A stretch of 64,000 nucleotides of DNA, from assembly GCF_900110425.1 (NCBI RefSeq), contig NZ_FODS01000008.1:62001-126000 (forward strand), given 5' to 3'. Position numbers and translations under genes: made by a program. Below the pieces are notes generated by a model. It saw nothing but the letters and a program-made list of their open reading frames with translations, had not been told where the DNA came from and made no database searches. Positions 1 through 8,796 of the stretch are shown here, in pieces; position 1 is the first letter of the stretch; the number at the start of each line of letters is the position of its first letter. The stretch is from Salinihabitans flavidus. Lineage in GTDB: Bacteria; Pseudomonadota; Alphaproteobacteria; Rhodobacterales; Rhodobacteraceae.

Positions 1-306
1 ATGATCGTCTGCACGCTATGTTCCTGTTATCCTTGGCCTTTGCTGGGTATCCCGCCAGGGTGGTACAAGTCCGACGCCTACCGTGCGCGGGCGGTCCGCG
101 CCCCGCGCGCGGTGCTTGCGGAGTTCGGGGTGCGCCTGCCGGAGGGCAAGGCGGTGCGGGTCTGGGATTCGACGGCCGAGATGCGCTATCTCGTGCTGCC
201 GGAACGGCCTGCGGGCACCGAGGGCTGGCCGGTGGAGGCGCTGGCGCGGCTGGTGACGCGCGACAGCATGGTGGGCACCGGGCTGGCGCGGGAGCCGGGG
301 ACGTGA
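1..306 (+). CDS. nthA: Nitrile hydratase alpha subunit, 5'-truncated by the window edge
   Basis: This is the C-terminal part of the metal-binding subunit of nitrile hydratase, which hydrates nitriles to amides in the cytoplasm. The visible part begins inside the metal claw: C-T-L-C-S-C occupies residues 4-9 of the readable frame. Thr in second place is the cobalt-type signature; iron-type enzymes have Ser. Downstream the segment around [13 protein letters not shown] and the [10 protein letters not shown](L)VLPERP stretch are typical of the family. The ATG at base 1 is almost certainly an internal Met, since about 100 N-terminal residues are missing. The stop is followed two bases later by the first beta-subunit gene. 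The related thiocyanate hydrolase gamma subunit shares the claw, but the full-length beta genes next door favour nitrile hydratase. Confidence 0.9.
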   Translation: MIVCTLCSCYPWPLLGIPPGWYKSDAYRARAVRAPRAVLAEFGVRLPEGKAVRVWDSTAEMRYLVLPERPAGTEGWPVEALARLVTRDSMVGTGLAREPGT

Positions 307-308
307 GT

Positions 309-989
309 ATGAGCCGGCTGCATGACATGGGCGGGCGCATCGGGGATGGCGCGGTGAACCCGGCGGACGATACCCCGTATACTCAGGATTGGCAGGGGCG
401 TGCGCTGGCGCTGACGATGGCGACTGAGGAGCTTGGGACATGGAGTATCGATAGCTCGCGCCATGCAGGAGAGCGGCTCATCCCCCACGATTACATGAAT
501 TTCTCCTATTTCGAGAAGTGGCTCGCGTCGCTGGCCGATCTTCTGGTGGCGCGCGGGCTTGTGAGCGAGGCGGAGCTGCGCCGGGGCGCGGCGGCGGGCG
601 TGTCCGGGTTGGCGGACAGGATGCTGAAACCGGGGGATGTGGGGGCGATGGCGGCGTCGGGCGCGCCGAGCGAACGCAGCCTGAAGGCGCCTGCGCGATT
701 TGCCAACGGTGAGCGGGTGAGAACGCGGAGACCGGCGCGAAATATCCTAGTGGATCAGGGGCATACGCGGCTGCCGTCCTATGCGGCGGGCTGCGTCGGC
801 GAGGTGGTCAATTGCCACGGGGCGCATGTTCTGCCCGACAGCAATGCGCATGATCTGGGCGAGGCGGCGGAGCCTTTGTATTCTGTGCGCTTTGCCGCGC
901 GGGAACTATGGGGACGGGCGGAGAATCCCGACGACGCAGTGACGCTCGACCTGTGGGAAAGCTATCTGGAGCCGGAGGCCGGGGCATGA
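309..989 (+). CDS. nthB: Nitrile hydratase beta subunit, copy 1
   Basis: This 226-residue protein is the structural partner of the alpha subunit and has the usual full length for a beta subunit. The N-terminal MSRLHDMGGRIGDG and the C-terminal SH3-like part (GERVRTR, then VRFAARELWG and LDLWESYLEP near the end) are family hallmarks. The start is set by the tight spacing to the alpha stop and by the identical start of copy 2. Its stop overlaps the start of copy 2 (ATGA), so the two are translationally coupled. By eye the two copies share roughly 80% of residues. Which copy pairs with alpha cannot be told from sequence. Confidence 0.9.
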   Translation: MSRLHDMGGRIGDGAVNPADDTPYTQDWQGRALALTMATEELGTWSIDSSRHAGERLIPHDYMNFSYFEKWLASLADLLVARGLVSEAELRRGAAAGVSGLADRMLKPGDVGAMAASGAPSERSLKAPARFANGERVRTRRPARNILVDQGHTRLPSYAAGCVGEVVNCHGAHVLPDSNAHDLGEAAEPLYSVRFAARELWGRAENPDDAVTLDLWESYLEPEAGA

Positions 990-1660
990 GCCGGCTGCAT
1001 GACATGGGCGGGCGGATCGGGGATGGCGCGGTGAACCCGGCCGATAACGCGATCTATGCGCGGGACTGGCACGGGCGGGCGCTGGCGCTCACGCTGGCGG
1101 CGGGGGCGCTCGGGGCGTGGAACATTGATATCTCGCGCCATGCGCGGGAGCGGCTAAGCCCCCGCGATTACATGAATTTTTCCTACTACGAGAAATGGAT
1201 CGCGGCGCTTGCGGACCTGTTGGTGGAGCGCGGGCTCGTGAGCGAGGAAGAGTTGCGACGGGGCGCGGCGGCGGGAGCCTCCGAGGCGGCGGATCGGGCG
1301 CTCAGGGCGGATGATGTGGCTGCGGCGCTGGCGCGGGGCGGGCCGAGTGGGCGTAGCATCGAGGCGCCCCCGCGATTTGCCGTCGGAGAGCGGGTGAGAA
1401 CGCGGAGACCGGCACGAAATATCCTGGTGGATCAGGGGCATACGCGGCTACCGTCCTATGCGGCGGGCTGCGCGGGGGAGGTGGTGATCTGCCACGGGGC
1501 GCATGTTCTGCCCGACAGCCATGCGCATGATCTGGGCGAGGCGCCGGAGCCGCTTTACGCCGTGCGCTTTGCCGCGCGGGAGCTTTGGGGACGGGCGGAG
1601 CACCCCGGCGACACGGTGACGCTCGACCTTTGGGAAAGCTATCTGGAGCCGGAGGCATGA
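986..1660 (+). CDS. nthB: Nitrile hydratase beta subunit, tandem copy 2
   Basis: This is a second complete beta subunit of 224 residues beginning in the stop codon of copy 1. The first 20 residues match copy 1 exactly, and the central block around residues 135-160 is nearly identical even at the nucleotide level. The middle helical segment (residues about 95-130) has diverged strongly. No frameshift or stop is present, so it looks functional. It overlaps the accessory gene by ATGA. Most nitrile hydratase operons carry one beta gene, so this is a local duplication. Confidence 0.9.
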   Translation: MSRLHDMGGRIGDGAVNPADNAIYARDWHGRALALTLAAGALGAWNIDISRHARERLSPRDYMNFSYYEKWIAALADLLVERGLVSEEELRRGAAAGASEAADRALRADDVAAALARGGPSGRSIEAPPRFAVGERVRTRRPARNILVDQGHTRLPSYAAGCAGEVVICHGAHVLPDSHAHDLGEAPEPLYAVRFAARELWGRAEHPGDTVTLDLWESYLEPEA

Positions 1661-1980
1661 GCGATGCGCCGGAGCCGGTTTTCGAGGCGCCGTGGCACGC
1701 GCAAGTCTTTGCAATCACTGTCTCTTTGAACGAGGCGGGGCTGTTTTCATGGCCCGAGTGGACGCAGGTTTTCGGCGCCACGCTGGCGCGGCATGGGCTG
1801 GCGAAAGAGCTCAACGGCGGGGAGGATTACTTTGCCGCATGGCTTGAGGCGCTGGAGGCGGTCCTGGCCGAAAAGGGGATCGCGGCGTCGGGGGCGGTGG
1901 AGGCGATGCGTGCAGCCTGGGAGGAAGCGTATCTGTCGACCCCGCACGGCACGCCGGTGAAATTGCGCGAATCGGGTTAA
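1657..1980 (+). CDS. Nitrile hydratase accessory/activator protein
   Basis: This 107-residue protein resembles the short nitrile hydratase accessory family (beta-subunit N-terminal-like, P14K type), which helps cobalt insertion or maturation of the alpha subunit. The segment PVFEAPWHAQVFAITVSLNE near the N-terminus followed by FSWPEW is characteristic. The start overlaps the stop of beta copy 2 (ATGA). Its TAA stop lies within the left GTTAA of the interspersed repeat that follows. As last gene of the operon it marks the 3' end of the cluster. Confidence 0.8.
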   Translation: MSDAPEPVFEAPWHAQVFAITVSLNEAGLFSWPEWTQVFGATLARHGLAKELNGGEDYFAAWLEALEAVLAEKGIAASGAVEAMRAAWEEAYLSTPHGTPVKLRESG

Positions 1981-2062
1981 TCCCCTGATTATGAAGAAAA
2001 ACCCCTGTCGGTAAAACGTCGGTATCGCGTCGGTGGCGGTGTCGGGATCCTGCCCGGTTAAC
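1976..2062 (+). repeat. Interspersed GTCGGT 11-bp phased element, copy A
   Basis: Three consecutive 11-bp units begin at 2007, 2018 and 2029, each starting GTCGGT. A GTTAA lies on the left at 1976 and GTTAAC on the right at 2057-2062. The same arrangement recurs at about 24.95, 34.4 and 51.9 kb, always on this strand. Here it sits between convergent gene ends. It has no reading-frame conservation and no strong hairpin. One unit (the TTTT type) is missing relative to the other copies. Confidence 0.75.
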
Positions 2063-2163
2063 GGGGCGTTCGGCGCGAGAGTGTGAAGATCGGGTTACGA
2101 AACGGGTTGATCGCGTCCCCCCGGCGCGTCCGGGGGGCGGCGTGCTTGCGCGCGGCGGCGGCG

Positions 2164-2559
2164 TTATTCGTCCACGTCGTCCATGTCGGCCTGCCCCGAG
2201 AGCCGGCGGCGCACGTGGCTCCAGCTCAGGCCGATGCCGAGCACCAGCGACAGCGCGAAAATGCCCAGCCATGTGTTCATCTCGCGGTTGCCGAGTGTCA
2301 GCAGACCGTAGTCGTAAAGCACCCAGAGCAGCGCGGCGACCAGCGAGAGCACCAGAAACATGCCGAAACCGCCGATCGAGCGCAGCGTGGCGCGCAGGTA
2401 GATGATGTAGCCGATCATCAGCAGCAGCCCCAGAAGCACGGTCAGGGGCAGCTCCTCTGTATAGTTCACGGCGGACCAGCGGATATAGTTCCAGTCCGTC
2501 GGGTTGAAGGTGGTCGAGAGCAACCCGAATGCGAAAAGCCAGCGCAGGAAAAACCCCAT
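2164..2559 (-). CDS. Small four-helix membrane protein (DUF6524-like)
   Basis: This 131-residue protein has four predicted membrane helices (about residues 4-16, 37-52, 63-84 and 91-108) and a short acidic cytosolic tail ending DMDDVDE. It resembles an uncharacterised Rhodobacterales family that I recall as DUF6524; the family name is from memory. It is divergent from purA, with about 140 bp between the two starts. Function is unknown. Confidence 0.7.
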   Translation of the reverse strand: MGFFLRWLFAFGLLSTTFNPTDWNYIRWSAVNYTEELPLTVLLGLLLMIGYIIYLRATLRSIGGFGMFLVLSLVAALLWVLYDYGLLTLGNREMNTWLGIFALSLVLGIGLSWSHVRRRLSGQADMDDVDE

Positions 2560-2699
2560 TCATACCCCCCCGGGAAAAACCATGGCCCGTATTGGCGCAA
2601 AAGGGCGGTGCCTGTCCAGTGCCCGGCATGAATTTGCGGTTTCACCGGCAGGGCAAGATCGCTACAAGGGCGCGGGTTTGGCAAGGCAAGGAACCGGAC

Positions 2700-3992
2700 A
2701 TGGCCAATGTTGTCGTCGTGGGCGCCCAGTGGGGCGACGAGGGAAAGGGCAAGATCGTCGACTGGCTCAGCGAGCGGGCCGATGTGATCGCGCGGTTTCA
2801 GGGCGGGCATAACGCGGGCCATACGCTTGTTATCGACGGGGCGGTCTACAAACTGCATGCGCTGCCCTCGGGCGTGGTGCGCGGCGGCAAGCTTTCGGTG
2901 ATCGGCAACGGGGTCGTGCTGGACCCCTGGCATCTTGTGGGCGAGATCGAGACGATGCGCGGGCAGGGGGTTACGATCAGCCCCGAAACGCTCATGATCG
3001 CGGAGAATACGCCGCTGATCCTGCCGATTCACGGCGAGTTGGACCGCGCGCGCGAAGAGGCGGTCGGCGTGGCCCGTATCGGCACCACCGGGCGCGGGAT
3101 CGGCCCGGCCTATGAGGACAAGGTGGGGCGCCGGTCGATCCGGGTGGCCGACCTGGCCGACGACGAGACGCTGGAGCGGCGGGTGGACCGGGCGCTGGCG
3201 CATCACGACGCGCTGCGCCGGGGGCTGGGCCTTGAGCCGGTGGACCGCGCCGCGCTTATCGCCGGGCTCAAGAAGATCGCCCCGGAGATCCTGCCCTATG
3301 CGGCGCCGGTGTGGAAAGTGCTGAACGAAAAGCGCAAGGCCGGCAAGCGTATCCTGTTCGAGGGGGCGCAGGGCGCGCTTCTGGATATTGATTTCGGCAC
3401 ATACCCGTTCGTCACCTCGTCGAACGTGATCGCGGGGCAGGCGGCGACGGGCACCGGGATCGGGCCGGGGGCGATCGATTTCGTTCTGGGGATCGTGAAA
3501 GCCTATACCACCCGCGTGGGCGAGGGGCCGTTTCCGACAGAGCTTGACGACGACGACGGGCAGCGGCTGGGCGAGCGGGGGCATGAATTCGGCACCACCA
3601 CCGGACGCAAGCGGCGCTGCGGCTGGTTCGATGCCTGCCTTGTGCGCCAGACCTGCGCCACCAGCGGGGTGAACGGAATCGCGCTGACCAAGCTGGACGT
3701 GCTGGACGGGTTCGAGACGCTGAAGATCTGCGTGGGCTATGATCTGGACGGGGCGCGGCTCGACTATCTGCCGACGGCGGCGGACCAGCAGGTGCGCTGC
3801 GTGCCGATTTACGAGGAGATGCCGGGCTGGAGCGAGAGCACCGAGGGCGCGCGCAGCTGGGCGGAGCTTCCGGCGAATGCGATCAAATACGTGCGCCGGG
3901 TCGAGGAGCTGATCGATTGCCCCGTGGCGCTTCTGTCCACCTCGCCGGAGCGGGAGGACACGATCCTCGTGACCGATCCGTTCTCGGACTGA
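2700..3992 (+). CDS. purA: Adenylosuccinate synthetase
   Basis: PurA catalyses the GTP-dependent joining of IMP and aspartate to adenylosuccinate, the first committed step from IMP to AMP. The 430-residue length is normal. The GTP-binding WGDEGKGK motif is at residues 10-17, GGHNAGHT follows at about 38-45, and [10 protein letters not shown] and the [11 protein letters not shown] segment are in place. The ATG at 2700 puts [18 protein letters not shown] at the N-terminus as in other PurA proteins. Longer in-frame readings upstream lack family sequence. Confidence 0.97.
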   Translation: MANVVVVGAQWGDEGKGKIVDWLSERADVIARFQGGHNAGHTLVIDGAVYKLHALPSGVVRGGKLSVIGNGVVLDPWHLVGEIETMRGQGVTISPETLMIAENTPLILPIHGELDRAREEAVGVARIGTTGRGIGPAYEDKVGRRSIRVADLADDETLERRVDRALAHHDALRRGLGLEPVDRAALIAGLKKIAPEILPYAAPVWKVLNEKRKAGKRILFEGAQGALLDIDFGTYPFVTSSNVIAGQAATGTGIGPGAIDFVLGIVKAYTTRVGEGPFPTELDDDDGQRLGERGHEFGTTTGRKRRCGWFDACLVRQTCATSGVNGIALTKLDVLDGFETLKICVGYDLDGARLDYLPTAADQQVRCVPIYEEMPGWSESTEGARSWAELPANAIKYVRRVEELIDCPVALLSTSPEREDTILVTDPFSD

Positions 3993-4052
3993 GGGGCGGG
4001 GGTTGACCACCGGGGGCGCCCGGTTATGTCCGGCATGAGAGGGGGGAGGCGC

Positions 4053-4292
4053 GTGGCACTGAGCTACAAGGCGCGGCGGCGGTGGTCGCTGGTGATCCTG
4101 CTGATCGGGCTGCCGGTCTATATCGTGGTGGCGGCGACGCTGGTGGGTCTGCTCGACCGGCCGTCCCTGCTTGTGGAACTGGGGATTTATGTCGGGCTGG
4201 GCATCCTCTGGGTGCTGCCTTTCAAGGCGGTGTTCAAGGGGATCGGACAGGCGGACCCCGATGACGATGGGCCGGATCAGCCCAATCCGTAG
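4053..4292 (+). CDS. Small membrane protein, DUF2842-like
   Basis: The product is a 79-residue protein with two membrane helices. A GTG start at 4053 is chosen because a strong purine-rich ribosome site (AGGGGGGAGG, 4040-4049) ends three bases before it and the protein then begins with (M)ALSYKARRRW, the form I recall for DUF2842 proteins. An ATG at 4026 would lack such a site. The C-terminus is acidic and Pro-rich. Its 3' end overlaps the convergent TetR gene by 16 bp. Function is unknown. Confidence 0.75.
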   Translation: MALSYKARRRWSLVILLIGLPVYIVVAATLVGLLDRPSLLVELGIYVGLGILWVLPFKAVFKGIGQADPDDDGPDQPNP

Positions 4293-4903
4293 GAGCCCAG
4301 GAAACGGTCGACCGCGCGCTCTATCGCCTCTGTCGGGTCTTCGGGGGTGGGCATCTGGTAGATGTGGCGCCGGATTCCGATGTAGACGATCCCGCCGTGC
4401 AAGTTCCAGATGTCCTCCATCTGCGGCAGCGCCGGGCCAGGGGCGCTGGCGTGGAGTTCTTCCAGCAGGGGCCGGAGAATCACCGTGCCTAGATGATGCA
4501 GGTAGCGGCGGTTCAACTCGGCCCCCGCCAGACCCGAGAACATGAAGATCCGCATCCAGTTGTATTCGAAGATCAGCCGGCTGTATTCGCGGTAGAACGT
4601 CAGAATTCGCGCGCGCAGGGGGTGCGATCTGTCGGTCAGGAAATGCGGCCAGTCGTCGGAGAGCCGGTCAAGGTAGACGTGCTCGTAGACCGCCTCCAGT
4701 ATCTCTGCCTTGTTGCTGAAATAATTGAATAAAAGCGACTGCGTGATGCCCAGCCTGCGGGCGAGGTCACGGGTTGTCCCGTCCAGTCCGACATCGGCGA
4801 AAAAGGTCACCGCGCCCTCGACGATCTGGCGGCGGCGTTCGGCGGGGGGAAGCCGGCGGCGTTCCGGCGCGTCGGGCGGGGTCTGTGTGGCTCTATCGGT
4901 CAT
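4277..4903 (-). CDS. TetR/AcrR-family transcriptional regulator
   Basis: This 208-residue regulator has a TetR-type helix-turn-helix at about residues 22-68: RRRQIVEGAVTFFADVG, then TTRDLARRLGITQSLLFNYF. The rest is a ligand-binding helical domain, with no recognised ligand. The ATG at 4903 is the only plausible start. It is transcribed away from the molybdenum hydroxylase-TRAP operon, and the shared 137-bp region holds a cluster of GATCA-type inverted repeats. It is therefore probably the local repressor, responding to the substrate or product of that operon. Confidence 0.88.
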   Translation of the reverse strand: MTDRATQTPPDAPERRRLPPAERRRQIVEGAVTFFADVGLDGTTRDLARRLGITQSLLFNYFSNKAEILEAVYEHVYLDRLSDDWPHFLTDRSHPLRARILTFYREYSRLIFEYNWMRIFMFSGLAGAELNRRYLHHLGTVILRPLLEELHASAPGPALPQMEDIWNLHGGIVYIGIRRHIYQMPTPEDPTEAIERAVDRFLGSYGLG

Positions 4904-4963
4904 ATGCGTATCTCTAACGGCAACTGCCGGAAAAATTCTACTTGCAATATCATCTAAATAATA

Positions 4964-4997
4964 GATCATCTGATCAATAAGGTTGATCGACTGATCA
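4964..4997. promoter_or_regulatory. Candidate TetR operator cluster
   Basis: Between the TetR gene and the hydroxylase operon lie nested palindromes built from GATCA: 4964-4976, an inverted pair GATCAA (4972-4977) / TTGATC (4983-4988), and TGATC-N4-GATCA (4984-4997). The stretch just before it is AT-rich and promoter-like. TetR family members typically bind such palindromes in divergent promoters. Assignment to this regulator is inference. Confidence 0.5.
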
Positions 4998-5040
4998 GCA
5001 AGCGCCCTGGGGAGAGGGCGGTGAACGGGAGGATTTTGCC

Positions 5041-5874
5041 ATGAAGGCTTTGGCGGGCGGCTATGCCCAGGCCCGGGATTTGCGTCACGCGCTTGACCTG
5101 CTGGGGCAGGCGGACGGGATGGGGCGTGTGCTTGCGGGCGGTCAGAGTCTGATCGCCGCGATGAACATGCGGCTGACCAGTGGCGATTTGCTGGTGGATA
5201 TTTCCCGCATCGCAGAGCTGCGTGGGGTCGCGCTTGACGGCGGCTGGCTGCGGATCGGGGCATTGACGCGCCATGCCGAGATCGGGCGCGACGCCCTGAT
5301 CGCGCGTCATGCGCCGCTGCTGACCCGGGCGGTCGGGCATATCGCGCATTCGGCGATTCGCAACCGGGGCACCATCGGCGGATCGCTCGCGCATGCCGAT
5401 CCGGCGGCGGAGTTTCCCGCCTGCGTGCTGGCGCTTGAGGCGGTTCTTCACCTCGACGGGCCGGACGGGCGCCGCGACGTGGCGGCGGAGGATTTCTTCC
5501 TCGGGGTTTTCGAGACTGCCATCGAGGAGGGCGAGATCCTGACCGGGATCAGCGTGCCGGTGGCGCAGGACGGGGAGCGGCATGTCCTGCGTGAGGCCGC
5601 GCGGCGGTCGGGCGATTACGCGCTGGCCGGGCTTTGCCTTCTACGCCGGACGGCGGGGCATCGCCTTGCGGCCTTCGGTGTGGGCCCGTGCCCGATTCTG
5701 GCGCGCGGCGCGATGGAAAAGCTCGATCACGGAGATATCGACGGCGCGGTTGCCGCCCTGTCGGGCGAGATCGACCCGCCCGGCGACACGCAGGCCAGCG
5801 CCGCCTATCGCCGCCATCTGGCCGGGGTGCTGTTGCGCCGCGCGCTTTCAGACCTTGAAGGAGAGCAATCATGA
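5041..5874 (+). CDS. Molybdenum hydroxylase FAD-binding subunit (CoxM-like)
   Basis: This 277-residue protein is the medium subunit of a CO dehydrogenase/xanthine dehydrogenase-type enzyme and carries FAD between the iron-sulfur subunit and the electron acceptor. The two FAD-binding motifs are visible: AGGQSLIAAMNMR at residues 32-44 and NRGTIGGSLAHADPAAE at 108-124. A strong GGGAGGA ribosome site precedes the ATG. The stop overlaps the start of the small subunit (ATGA). The electron acceptor and substrate are unknown. Confidence 0.92.
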   Translation: MKALAGGYAQARDLRHALDLLGQADGMGRVLAGGQSLIAAMNMRLTSGDLLVDISRIAELRGVALDGGWLRIGALTRHAEIGRDALIARHAPLLTRAVGHIAHSAIRNRGTIGGSLAHADPAAEFPACVLALEAVLHLDGPDGRRDVAAEDFFLGVFETAIEEGEILTGISVPVAQDGERHVLREAARRSGDYALAGLCLLRRTAGHRLAAFGVGPCPILARGAMEKLDHGDIDGAVAALSGEIDPPGDTQASAAYRRHLAGVLLRRALSDLEGEQS

Positions 5875-6371
5875 GCGATGCCTTCCGCGACCGTATCGAC
5901 ATCGCGTTGACGGTGAACGGTGAGCCCGTGGAGGCGCGGGTGCCTGCCGGCCGTCATCTGGTGGATTTCCTGCGTCTCGATCTGGGGCTGACGGGATCGC
6001 ACGCGGGGTGCGAGCACGGGGTGTGCGGCGCCTGCACGGTGAAAGTGGATGGCGAGGCCGTGCGCGGCTGCCTCATGCTGGCGGCGCAGGCCGACGGGGC
6101 GGAGGTCTGGACGCTGGAGGGGCTGACGCAAAGCGGTGTGATCCGCGATTTGCAGGACGCCTTCGTGGCGCGCAATGCGCTTCAGTGCGGCTATTGCACG
6201 CCGGGGATGCTGACCTCGATCGAGGAGCTTCTCAATCGCGGCGGCGTGCCGGAGCGGGCCGAGATCCGCGAACACCTGTCGGGCAATTACTGCCGGTGCA
6301 CGGGATACGAGGCGATCGTGGATGCGGTCGAAAGCGTGGCGCGCGCGCGCGCCGAAAAGGGGGCCGCATGA
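5871..6371 (+). CDS. Molybdenum hydroxylase 2Fe-2S subunit (CoxS-like)
   Basis: This 166-residue subunit carries two [2Fe-2S] clusters. The N-terminal ferredoxin-type cluster ligands are C47, C52, C55 and C67. The C-terminal cluster ligands are C106, C109, C141 and C143 (CGYC and CRC). The family length is about 155-170. It overlaps both neighbours by ATGA junctions, so all three subunits are coupled. The gene order medium-small-large matches CO-dehydrogenase-type operons. Confidence 0.95.
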   Translation: MSDAFRDRIDIALTVNGEPVEARVPAGRHLVDFLRLDLGLTGSHAGCEHGVCGACTVKVDGEAVRGCLMLAAQADGAEVWTLEGLTQSGVIRDLQDAFVARNALQCGYCTPGMLTSIEELLNRGGVPERAEIREHLSGNYCRCTGYEAIVDAVESVARARAEKGAA

Positions 6372-8749
6372 CCATTTCCTTTGGCAATCCCGACCGTCCC
6401 AACAGCTATATCGGCAAGACGGTGCCGCGGCCCAACGCGCCGCGCCTCGTGCAGGGGCGGGGCAAATACGTGGACGATATCGTGCTGCCGCGCATGGCGC
6501 ATGTCGCCTTTGTGCGCAGCCCGCACGCCCATGCGACCATCGGCGCGATCGACACCGCCGGCGCGAAAGAGGTCAAGGGGGTGTTGCGCATCTTCACCGG
6601 CGCGGAGATCGCGGAGGTCTGCACACCGTGGGTGGGGGTTCTGGCGCATCTCAAGGGATTGAAGTCGCCGCCGCAGCACGCGCTGGCGGTGGACCGGGCC
6701 TGCTGGGTCGGCGAGCCCGTGGTCGCGGTGGTCGCCACATCGCGCGCCGCCGCCGAAGAGGCCGCCGCGCTGGTCGATGTGGACTATGACCCGCTGCCAG
6801 TCGTCACCGACATGATGAGCGCGCTGGACGCCGACACGCCGGTGCTGCACGCGGATATGGGCGACAACCTCGCGTTTCGCCGCCTGCACGAGGAAGGCGA
6901 TGTCGATGGGGTCATGGCCACCGCGCACAAGGTGGTGTCGGCCCGGTTCAAGACCGCGCGCCACACCGGCGTGACGCTCGAGCCGCGCTCCATCCTTGCC
7001 GACTGGAACCCCGCCGAGCAGCAGCTGACCACGTGGAACGCGACGCAGGCGCCGCATATGATCCAGACGGTTCTGGCGACGCATCTGGGCCTGCCGGAAG
7101 GGCGGGTGCGGGTCATCTGCGACGATGTGGGCGGCTCTTACGGGATCAAGGTGCATGTCTATCCCGACGAGGTGGCGACAGCGGCGATCTCGAAGATCAT
7201 GGAGCGCCCGGTGAAATTCGTGGCCGACCGGCTTGAGAGTTTCAGCACCGACATTCACGCCCGCGATCACGAGATCGAGGCGAAGATCGCGGTGGACGCC
7301 GAGGGCAGGATCCTTGCCATCGATGTGGACGACTGGACCGCGATCGGGGCCTATTCGGTCTATCCGCGCACCTCGGCGATCGAGGGCAACCAGGTGGTCA
7401 ACCTCTGCGGGGGCCCCTATGATTTTGCCAATTACCGGGCGCAGACCACTGTCGTGTTCCAGAACAAGACGCCGACCTGCCAGTATCGCGCCGTGGGCCA
7501 TCCCATCGCCGTGGCGGTGACGGAGGGGCTTGTCGATCTGGCGGCGGCCGAGCTGGGCATGGACCCGGTCGAGATCCGCCGGCGGAACATGTATGCCGAT
7601 GACGTCTATCCGGTGACATCACCGGCGAAGATGAAGTTCGAGGGGCTGTCGCATCACGCCAGCCTGAACAAGCTGCTGGAGTTGATGGACTATGACGGGC
7701 TGCGCGCGGAGCAGGCCGCCTTGCGGGGCAAGGGCATACATCGCGGCATCGGCATCGCCAGTTTCATCGAGCTGACCAACCCGTCGCCGTTCATGTACGG
7801 GATCGGGGGCGCGCGCATCTCGGCGCAGGATGGCTGCACCGTGCGGATGGACCCGGACGGATCGCTTGTGGCGCTGTCGGGTGTCACCGAACAGGGGCAG
7901 GGCACCGAGGCGATGCTGTCGCAGATCGTGGCCGAAGGCGTCGGGGTCAGCCCCGACCGCGTGCGGGTGATCACCGGCGATACGCAGGTGACGCCCTATG
8001 GCGGGGGCACATGGGCCTCGCGCGGCGCGGGTATCGGCGGCGAGGCGGCGCTGCAATCGGCGCGGGCGCTTCGGGGGGCGATCCTTGAGGTCGCGGGCGC
8101 GATGTTGCAAAGCCCGGCCGAGGCGTTGGACATCCGCGACGGTCAGGTGGTGGACGCCGCGTCCGGCGAGGTGCGGATGCCGCTGGAGGAGTTGGGGCGC
8201 ATCGTCTATTTCCGGGGCGACACGCTTCCAAAGGGGGTGCCGCGCGAATTGGTGCAGACCCGGCATTTCATCACGTCCGATTATCCCTTCGCCTTCACCA
8301 ACGGGGTGCAGGCGTCCTATCTCGAAGTCGATACCGAGACCGGGATCGTGACGCTTCTGAAGCATTGGTGCGTGGAGGATTGCGGACGAATCATCAATCC
8401 GCAACTTGTGGATGAGCAGATCCGGGGCGGTATCGTGCAGGGTCTTGGCGGGGCGCTGTTCGAAGAGATTCACTATGACGCGGAGGGGCAGCTTCTGAAC
8501 GGGTCGATGGCCGATTATCTCGTGCCGATGGCCGCCGAGATGCCTGACATGGTCGTGGGCCATGTCGAGACCCCCACGATGGAAAGCGAGCTTGGCGCCA
8601 AGGGCGCGGGCGAGGCGGGCACCGCCGGGGCCCCGGCTGCGGTGATGAACGCGATCAACGATGCGCTGCGCCCGCTGGGCGGGCAGGTCACGGCGATGCC
8701 GTTCACGCCGGAGCGCATCCTGCGCGCACTGGGACGGATTACGGATTGA
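6368..8749 (+). CDS. Molybdenum hydroxylase large, molybdopterin-binding subunit (CoxL-like, not CO dehydrogenase)
   Basis: This 793-residue subunit holds the Mo cofactor and the substrate pocket. The cofactor-binding glycine motif reads GGSYGIK (residues 255-261) rather than the usual GGGFGxK. The active-site loop reads QYRAVGHP (372-379), unlike the Cys-containing AYxCSFR loop of true aerobic CO dehydrogenase and unlike the common AYRGAGR loop. The catalytic glutamate is present (E749 in GAKGAGEAGT). It is probably a hydroxylase or dehydrogenase of an unknown organic substrate. It is followed directly by a TRAP transporter, which suggests the substrate is imported. Confidence 0.92.
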   Translation: MTISFGNPDRPNSYIGKTVPRPNAPRLVQGRGKYVDDIVLPRMAHVAFVRSPHAHATIGAIDTAGAKEVKGVLRIFTGAEIAEVCTPWVGVLAHLKGLKSPPQHALAVDRACWVGEPVVAVVATSRAAAEEAAALVDVDYDPLPVVTDMMSALDADTPVLHADMGDNLAFRRLHEEGDVDGVMATAHKVVSARFKTARHTGVTLEPRSILADWNPAEQQLTTWNATQAPHMIQTVLATHLGLPEGRVRVICDDVGGSYGIKVHVYPDEVATAAISKIMERPVKFVADRLESFSTDIHARDHEIEAKIAVDAEGRILAIDVDDWTAIGAYSVYPRTSAIEGNQVVNLCGGPYDFANYRAQTTVVFQNKTPTCQYRAVGHPIAVAVTEGLVDLAAAELGMDPVEIRRRNMYADDVYPVTSPAKMKFEGLSHHASLNKLLELMDYDGLRAEQAALRGKGIHRGIGIASFIELTNPSPFMYGIGGARISAQDGCTVRMDPDGSLVALSGVTEQGQGTEAMLSQIVAEGVGVSPDRVRVITGDTQVTPYGGGTWASRGAGIGGEAALQSARALRGAILEVAGAMLQSPAEALDIRDGQVVDAASGEVRMPLEELGRIVYFRGDTLPKGVPRELVQTRHFITSDYPFAFTNGVQASYLEVDTETGIVTLLKHWCVEDCGRIINPQLVDEQIRGGIVQGLGGALFEEIHYDAEGQLLNGSMADYLVPMAAEMPDMVVGHVETPTMESELGAKGAGEAGTAGAPAAVMNAINDALRPLGGQVTAMPFTPERILRALGRITD

Positions 8750-8796
8750 AACCACTGGGCCCCGGAGGAGGGGTCCGAACTCAGGGAGGACGACGA

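Noticed and set aside
2007-2039. GTCGGT units as a CRISPR array
   Set aside because: The units are 11 bp with no unique spacers and no cas genes are present.
2466-4010. A 514-codon open frame antisense to purA
   Set aside because: It is a shadow of purA with Arg/His/Pro-rich composition and no motif.
6368-8749. True aerobic CO dehydrogenase large subunit
   Set aside because: The diagnostic Cys-containing active-site loop is absent, as are the usual accessory coxDEF genes.
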